A DNA stretch of 64,000 bases from the NCBI GenBank assembly GCA_019414025.1, contig DXMU01000007.1, positions 13,184 through 77,183 on the forward strand, given 5' to 3'. Of this stretch, positions 60,053 through 64,000 are shown piece by piece. Numbering within the stretch: position 1 is the stretch's first letter; the number at the start of each line of letters is the position of its first letter. The position numbers and the translations under genes were made by a program. The notes beneath the pieces are model-generated. The model did not search any database. It saw only the letters and a list, made by a program, of their open reading frames with translations, and was not told where the DNA came from. This stretch comes from Collinsella sp. (GTDB taxonomy: Bacteria > Actinomycetota > Coriobacteriia > Coriobacteriales > Coriobacteriaceae).

Positions 60053-61918
60053 CTACTTCGTGTGTGGGATACCCAGCACGTCGAGCGCGTTGGCCATAAT
60101 GGACTGGAACGGCACCGCAGCGGCATCTGAGCCGCTCGGCGTTCCGTCGAGCGTGATATAGCACAGCACCTTGGGCGATTGTGCCGGTGCAAAGCCCATA
60201 AAGGACGACATGTAGTTCTCCTTGAGGTAGCCGCCGTTCTCGTCGGCACGTTCGGCCGTACCGGTCTTACCCGCCACGTCATAGCCGTCAACCGCGCCGC
60301 CAACGCCCGTTCCCTCCGACACGACCGTCTGCATGCACGATGTCACCTGGGATGCGGCGTCCTCCGAAATCGCGCGCTCGCCTTCGCTCCAGTCCTTCTC
60401 GTCGCCTTTGCTGGACTTATAGAAGTGCGGGGTCATCATCACGCCGCCGTTGGCGATGCCGCCCACGGCACGTGCGATCTCAATCGGCGAGACAGACAGC
60501 GCCTGTCCAAAGCTCATCGAGCCCAGCGTGGCGCCGTCATACTGGTCACGCTCCTTGACGATGCCCAGGCTCTCGCCCGGAAAATCGACACCAGAGCTGT
60601 GACCGATGCCCCACTTGTCCACATAGGCGGCAAAGTCGTCGGCACCGATCTTGCGCCCCACCAGGACAAATCCCACGTTGGACGAACGGCGCATCATCTC
60701 GCGCACATCCATGGTCATGGCGTAGTCGCGCTTGTCGGCATCGGTGACGGTATCGTCGCCCACCTTGATGCTCGCCGGCACCTCAAACGACGTACTCGAC
60801 CGCACGACACCCAAGTCGAAGCCGGCGCCCGCCACGAGCGTCTTAAAGACCGAGCCGGGCTCGTAGGCGTCGGTGACCAGGCGCAGGTTCATATCCTCGG
60901 TCTTGGCGTTTTCCAAATTGGTCTGGTCGTAGGTCGGATACGAGCAGGCTGCCAAGATCTCGCCTGTCGTAGGATCGGTGACCAGCGCCGAGCCGTTCTT
61001 GGCCTTTGTCTTCTCGACAGCCTCTGCCAGGGCATCCTCGGCCGCACGCTGGATATTGACGTCGAGCGTCGTCACGAGATCAACGCCGTCGACCGCAGCC
61101 ACCTTTTTATAGGCACCGCCCGCGATATAGTTGCCGTCCCTCGCGCGCTCGCGTACGAGAGAACCGTTCGTGCCGGTCAGAAGCTTGTTGTATTGCTTTT
61201 CGAGACCCGTCAAGCCGTCGTTGTCTACATTCACTACACCCAGCACCTGCGATGCCAGATTGCCGTATGGATATACGCGCTTCATGGCCTGCTCAAAAAG
61301 CACGCCGGGCAGGTTCTTCTTCTCCAGCGCCGCAGCGTCGTCTTCGTCCACCTGGCGCTTGATATACACCCAGGTTCCATCGGACTCAACGAGCTTGCGG
61401 CAGGTCTTTTTATCGATTCCAGTTGCCTTGACCAGCGCCGACACCGTCTTGTCAACATCCTCGACAAGCTGGGGGTTCACGGCGATGTTGCGACATTCGA
61501 CCGACGACGCCAGCACGTTACCGTTGCGGTCGTAGATGGTGCCACGTTTGGCATAGAGGGTCTGCGCAAGCAGGCGGCGCGCATCGGCACGCTCGCGCAG
61601 TTTATCGGCTTCGACAATTTGATAGCCGGCAAGGCGAAAGACGCCCAAGCCCAAGCCAAGCCCAATGAGGCCCATGACGGCTTTGCGGCGAGGCAGAGGC
61701 GTGCCTGTGAGCCATTCGGTCGACGAACTCTTGCGCGACCTGGTGTTATGCACTTGAGGGCCGCCCGAGCCGCGAAGTCGCGACGCCGGGTCGTTGCCAC
61801 GGGACTGCCCGGCGTTGTAAGATTGCCGACCCGTTCCTTGATAACCAGAACGTCCCCGCGACGAGGGACGTCCAGAACCGCGGCCCCCATCGGAACCGCG
61901 GCGATAGTCATTTGTCAT
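60053..61918 (-). CDS. ftsI: Septal transpeptidase, penicillin-binding protein 2/FtsI
   Basis: This class B PBP cross-links septal peptidoglycan. Residues 1-75 are a basic Arg/Gly/Ser-rich cytoplasmic tail, and the membrane helix is about 79-96. The pedestal domain begins AKRGTIYDRNGNVLASS. The transpeptidase motifs are SxxK in EPGSVFKTLV (near 343), SxN in RRSSNVGF (near 400) and KTG in DVAGKTGTAER (near 556). There are no PASTA domains. 621 aa. It lies between ftsL and murF, as in other dcw clusters. Confidence 0.94.
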   Translation of the reverse strand: MTNDYRRGSDGGRGSGRPSSRGRSGYQGTGRQSYNAGQSRGNDPASRLRGSGGPQVHNTRSRKSSSTEWLTGTPLPRRKAVMGLIGLGLGLGVFRLAGYQIVEADKLRERADARRLLAQTLYAKRGTIYDRNGNVLASSVECRNIAVNPQLVEDVDKTVSALVKATGIDKKTCRKLVESDGTWVYIKRQVDEDDAAALEKKNLPGVLFEQAMKRVYPYGNLASQVLGVVNVDNDGLTGLEKQYNKLLTGTNGSLVRERARDGNYIAGGAYKKVAAVDGVDLVTTLDVNIQRAAEDALAEAVEKTKAKNGSALVTDPTTGEILAACSYPTYDQTNLENAKTEDMNLRLVTDAYEPGSVFKTLVAGAGFDLGVVRSSTSFEVPASIKVGDDTVTDADKRDYAMTMDVREMMRRSSNVGFVLVGRKIGADDFAAYVDKWGIGHSSGVDFPGESLGIVKERDQYDGATLGSMSFGQALSVSPIEIARAVGGIANGGVMMTPHFYKSSKGDEKDWSEGERAISEDAASQVTSCMQTVVSEGTGVGGAVDGYDVAGKTGTAERADENGGYLKENYMSSFMGFAPAQSPKVLCYITLDGTPSGSDAAAVPFQSIMANALDVLGIPHTK

Positions 61919-61935
61919 ACTCAGCTACCGTCTTG

Positions 61936-62406
61936 CTACTGAGCGGTCGCGGTCGCGTTGGCGCCCGCGGCTGCATCCTGCGAAAAGTCAAGTGTAACGC
62001 TCTCGCTGGGCTCCACCATGCCATAAGCGCCCGCAAGGTCGCGAATGCGCGTGTCGGCGCCATAGACCGAATGCATGACCTCCAGGTCGGAGCTCTCATC
62101 GGTCGCTTTTTCGAGCGTGTTGGTAAGCTCGGCGTTGCTGTTGAGCACCTGGGCCGTAACGCCGGCGAGCGCCACGCGGGCGACGCCGATCGTCATGAAG
62201 ATAGCCGCAATGATGCAAAACGTTTTAAGAACGCTCATGAAAACCGGGCTTACCGCCTGGTTTGCCTGACGGCCCGCGCCCGTGTAGACATCAAAGCGCG
62301 GCGTGCGCTGCTCACGGGGAGCAACGGGGGCCTGCGGCGTCTCACGATAGGCGGGCATGGCGTTCATATCATAGGCGAGTGCTGCGCTTGAAGTGTTGTA
62401 GCCCAT
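61936..62406 (-). CDS. ftsL: FtsL-like divisome protein
   Basis: This is a bitopic divisome protein of 156 aa. The cytoplasmic tail is about 55 residues. One membrane helix follows at about 57-83 (SVLKTFCIIAAIFMTIGVARVAL), then a heptad-like segment AQVLNSNAELTNTLEKATDESSDLEV. It has little sequence identity to E. coli FtsL; the call rests on topology and on its place between rsmH and ftsI. GGGAGG precedes the ATG. Confidence 0.78.
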   Translation of the reverse strand: MGYNTSSAALAYDMNAMPAYRETPQAPVAPREQRTPRFDVYTGAGRQANQAVSPVFMSVLKTFCIIAAIFMTIGVARVALAGVTAQVLNSNAELTNTLEKATDESSDLEVMHSVYGADTRIRDLAGAYGMVEPSESVTLDFSQDAAAGANATATAQ

Positions 62407-62496
62407 GATATGCCGCCTCCCATCCCGAGTACGTTGGTAGTGTGTTTAAGCTTCGTTTATGGTGCGAGCGGGAGGTCCAATATCGCGCGGTCGCGC

Positions 62497-63462
62497 CTAC
62501 AGACGCTGCGCCACGCGGATTTTGGCTGATCTCGCCCGAGGGTTGCGCTCAACCTCATCAGGCTGGGCAACCAAGGGTTTGCGGGTGATGACCTTGAGTA
62601 TCGGCACGTTGCCGCACACGCACACCGGAATCTCCGGCGGACACGTGCACCCCTGGCTCATCTCCTTAAAGTGATTCTTTACGATACGGTCCTCAAGCGA
62701 GTGATACGAGATGACGCAGATACGTCCGCCCGGATTGAGCCACCTGGTGGCGGCATCAAGCCCTCGTTCGAGCACATCGAGCTCGTGATTGACCTCGATG
62801 CGAATGGCCTGGAAACTTTTCTTGGCCGGGTGTCCGCCATGCCGACGAGCGGCAGCCGGGATACCCGCCTTGATGATCTCGACAAATTGGCCGGTGGTTT
62901 CGATCGGTTCTTGCTCGCGGCGGCGCACGATCTCGCGCGCGATCTGCGAGGCGAACTTCTCTTCGCCGTAGACGCGTAGAATCCGGGCGAGGTCGTGTTC
63001 GTTATAGGTGTTGATGACCTCAGCTGCGTTTAAGGTGTTATTACCCGGATCCATCCGCATGTCCAATGGGGCGTCCTCGTTATACGAAAAGCCCCTGCCA
63101 GGGATATCGAGTTGCGGTGACGAAACGCCCAAATCGAACAGGAAGCCATCGACCCCGGGCACCTCGGCCGAGCAAAGCAGCTCGTCCAAGTCGCCGAAGT
63201 TGCCCTTCAGCAGCTGGTGCGGAACGCCGGGAACCTCGCGGTCCAGACGGGCGCCAGCGGCCTCGAGGGCCATGTCGTCCTGATCGACGCCGAGCAAAAG
63301 GCCCGTCTCCCCCACCTGCGCGGCCATCTTTACCGAATGGCCGGCACCGCCAAGGGTGCAATCGCAGACAACGGAGCCGCTCTTTAGCCGCAGCGATTCA
63401 AGTACTTCGCCGAGCATGACAGGTTCATGCCGATATTCTTGTGTCAAGATCCCACGCTCCAT
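62497..63462 (-). CDS. rsmH: 16S rRNA m4C1402 methyltransferase RsmH
   Basis: This enzyme methylates 16S rRNA C1402 at N4 using SAM. HEPVMLGEVLESL, CTLGGAGHSVKMA, FDLGVSSPQLD, GRGFSY, LDMRMD and ISYHSLEDRIVKNHF are the family blocks. 321 aa. CTCP/CVCG cysteines near 280 are an extra feature of many Gram-positive members. It follows mraZ by 20 bases. Confidence 0.96.
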   Translation of the reverse strand: MERGILTQEYRHEPVMLGEVLESLRLKSGSVVCDCTLGGAGHSVKMAAQVGETGLLLGVDQDDMALEAAGARLDREVPGVPHQLLKGNFGDLDELLCSAEVPGVDGFLFDLGVSSPQLDIPGRGFSYNEDAPLDMRMDPGNNTLNAAEVINTYNEHDLARILRVYGEEKFASQIAREIVRRREQEPIETTGQFVEIIKAGIPAAARRHGGHPAKKSFQAIRIEVNHELDVLERGLDAATRWLNPGGRICVISYHSLEDRIVKNHFKEMSQGCTCPPEIPVCVCGNVPILKVITRKPLVAQPDEVERNPRARSAKIRVAQRL

Positions 63463-63482
63463 CCGTTACCCGTGCCTTGCCC

Positions 63483-63917
63483 TTACGAGAAGAAGAGGTC
63501 CAGCAGGGCCTCATCGTCATCGTCCTCATCGGCCGTAGCGCGGTCCCAAACCTCAAGGTGGTCGTAGTTGCCCACAACCGTGACCTCGCGGTCGAGGTTC
63601 GCCTGCTTGCGGAGAGACTCGGAAAGACCGATACGACCGGCGCTGTCCACGTCCATCGACGTGGTGCGCTTGTTGATCGCCCTCATGAGCTTCTGGTCAT
63701 TAATGTCACGCGGGTTAAAACCCTCGTGGCCCTCACGACCCGCGAAGAGTCCTTCGACCCACTTATCGAAGGCCTCGGCAGAGAACACGTACAGAGCATC
63801 GACATCCAGGGCTTTGAACACGCGAACGTGCTCTCCAAGCTCCTCGCGAAGGGGTGCAGGCAGGGACAGACGACCTTTTGCATCGAGATTGCGCTCGTAT
63901 GCACCAGTCATTCCCAT
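63483..63917 (-). CDS. mraZ: Transcriptional regulator MraZ
   Basis: This AbrB-like DNA-binding protein is at the head of the dcw cluster and in E. coli represses its own operon. Two swapped-hairpin repeats are visible: YERNLDAKGRLSLPAPLRE and TSMDVDSAGRIGLSESLRK. 144 aa with an acidic DEDDDDE tail. ATG 63917 follows GGAGGG by five bases. The promoter should lie in 63918-64000. Confidence 0.95.
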   Translation of the reverse strand: MGMTGAYERNLDAKGRLSLPAPLREELGEHVRVFKALDVDALYVFSAEAFDKWVEGLFAGREGHEGFNPRDINDQKLMRAINKRTTSMDVDSAGRIGLSESLRKQANLDREVTVVGNYDHLEVWDRATADEDDDDEALLDLFFS

Positions 63918-64000
63918 GTGCGCCCTCCCCTCGGTTACTCAGATGGCACGTACGCGGGGAACCACCCCGCCTGTCGACGTCATTAATAATATGGGGAACC
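63918..64000 (-). promoter_or_regulatory. Upstream region of mraZ (cut by the window edge)
   Basis: A GCGGGG/CCCCGC palindrome (63954-63959 with 63965-63970) lies 40 bases before mraZ, and GGTTCCCC occurs twice on the minus strand (63963-63956 and 64000-63993). The spacing does not match the TGGGN repeats bound by E. coli MraZ, so their role is open. Confidence 0.35.

Noticed and set aside
63918..64000. MraZ operator
   Set aside because: The repeated GGTTCCCC and the GCGGGG palindrome do not have the spacing of known MraZ boxes.

Overview
The window is a GC-rich bacterial chromosome segment, largely with C- or G-ending codons. It carries a complete dcw (division and cell wall) cluster with no ftsA, a sepF-yggT-divIVA module, a bacterial type A RNase P RNA and a short anaerobe-type ThiC. 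This fits Coriobacteriia and most likely Collinsella or a close relative. That placement is inference from gene content and style; no search was run. There are no rRNA or tRNA genes, no CRISPR array, no phage genes and no transposase.

Left part (1-13 kb). A minus-strand molybdate uptake operon (modA, a modB with an extra extracytoplasmic domain, modC) is followed by moaB and moeA for molybdenum cofactor synthesis. Next come a CLC transporter with fluoride-type (CLC-F) motifs, a lipid-kinase family gene, a GGQ ribosome-rescue factor, xpt, an MFS exporter, metY and a C_GCAxxG_C_C redox protein. The far left edge looks like the regulatory region of a minus-strand gene that begins outside the window: a promoter overlapped by palindromes, and a 22-codon leader ORF.

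Middle part (13-40 kb). This is housekeeping: yigZ, rnpB, rpsA, HAD phosphatases, a cysteine desulfidase-like gene, rpiB, ndk, the arginine genes argG and argH, polA, an M18 aminopeptidase, yaaA, TPP-riboswitch-controlled thiC, thiD, a pentapeptide-repeat protein, an SGNH hydrolase, a PARG-like protein, a BI-1 family membrane protein, a PiT phosphate transporter with its DUF47 partner, and a nitroreductase of unusual composition. Two copies of a roughly 98-nt covarying stem-loop element flank the rnpB-rpsA-HAD region. argG is preceded by an Arg-rich 24-codon leader ORF, and an unannotated 56-aa ORF lies between argG and argH.

Right part (40-64 kb), all minus strand. In transcription order: mraZ-rsmH-ftsL-ftsI-murF-mraY-murD-ftsW-murG-murC-murB-ftsQ, ftsZ, pgeF, then pstS-pstC-pstA-pstB-phoU, then yggS-sepF-yggT-divIVA. 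The high-affinity phosphate operon therefore sits inside the usual ftsZ-pgeF-yggS-sepF-yggT-divIVA series. Peptidoglycan precursor synthesis, septal synthesis, Z-ring anchoring by SepF and polar DivIVA are all encoded together, interrupted only by phosphate uptake and signalling.
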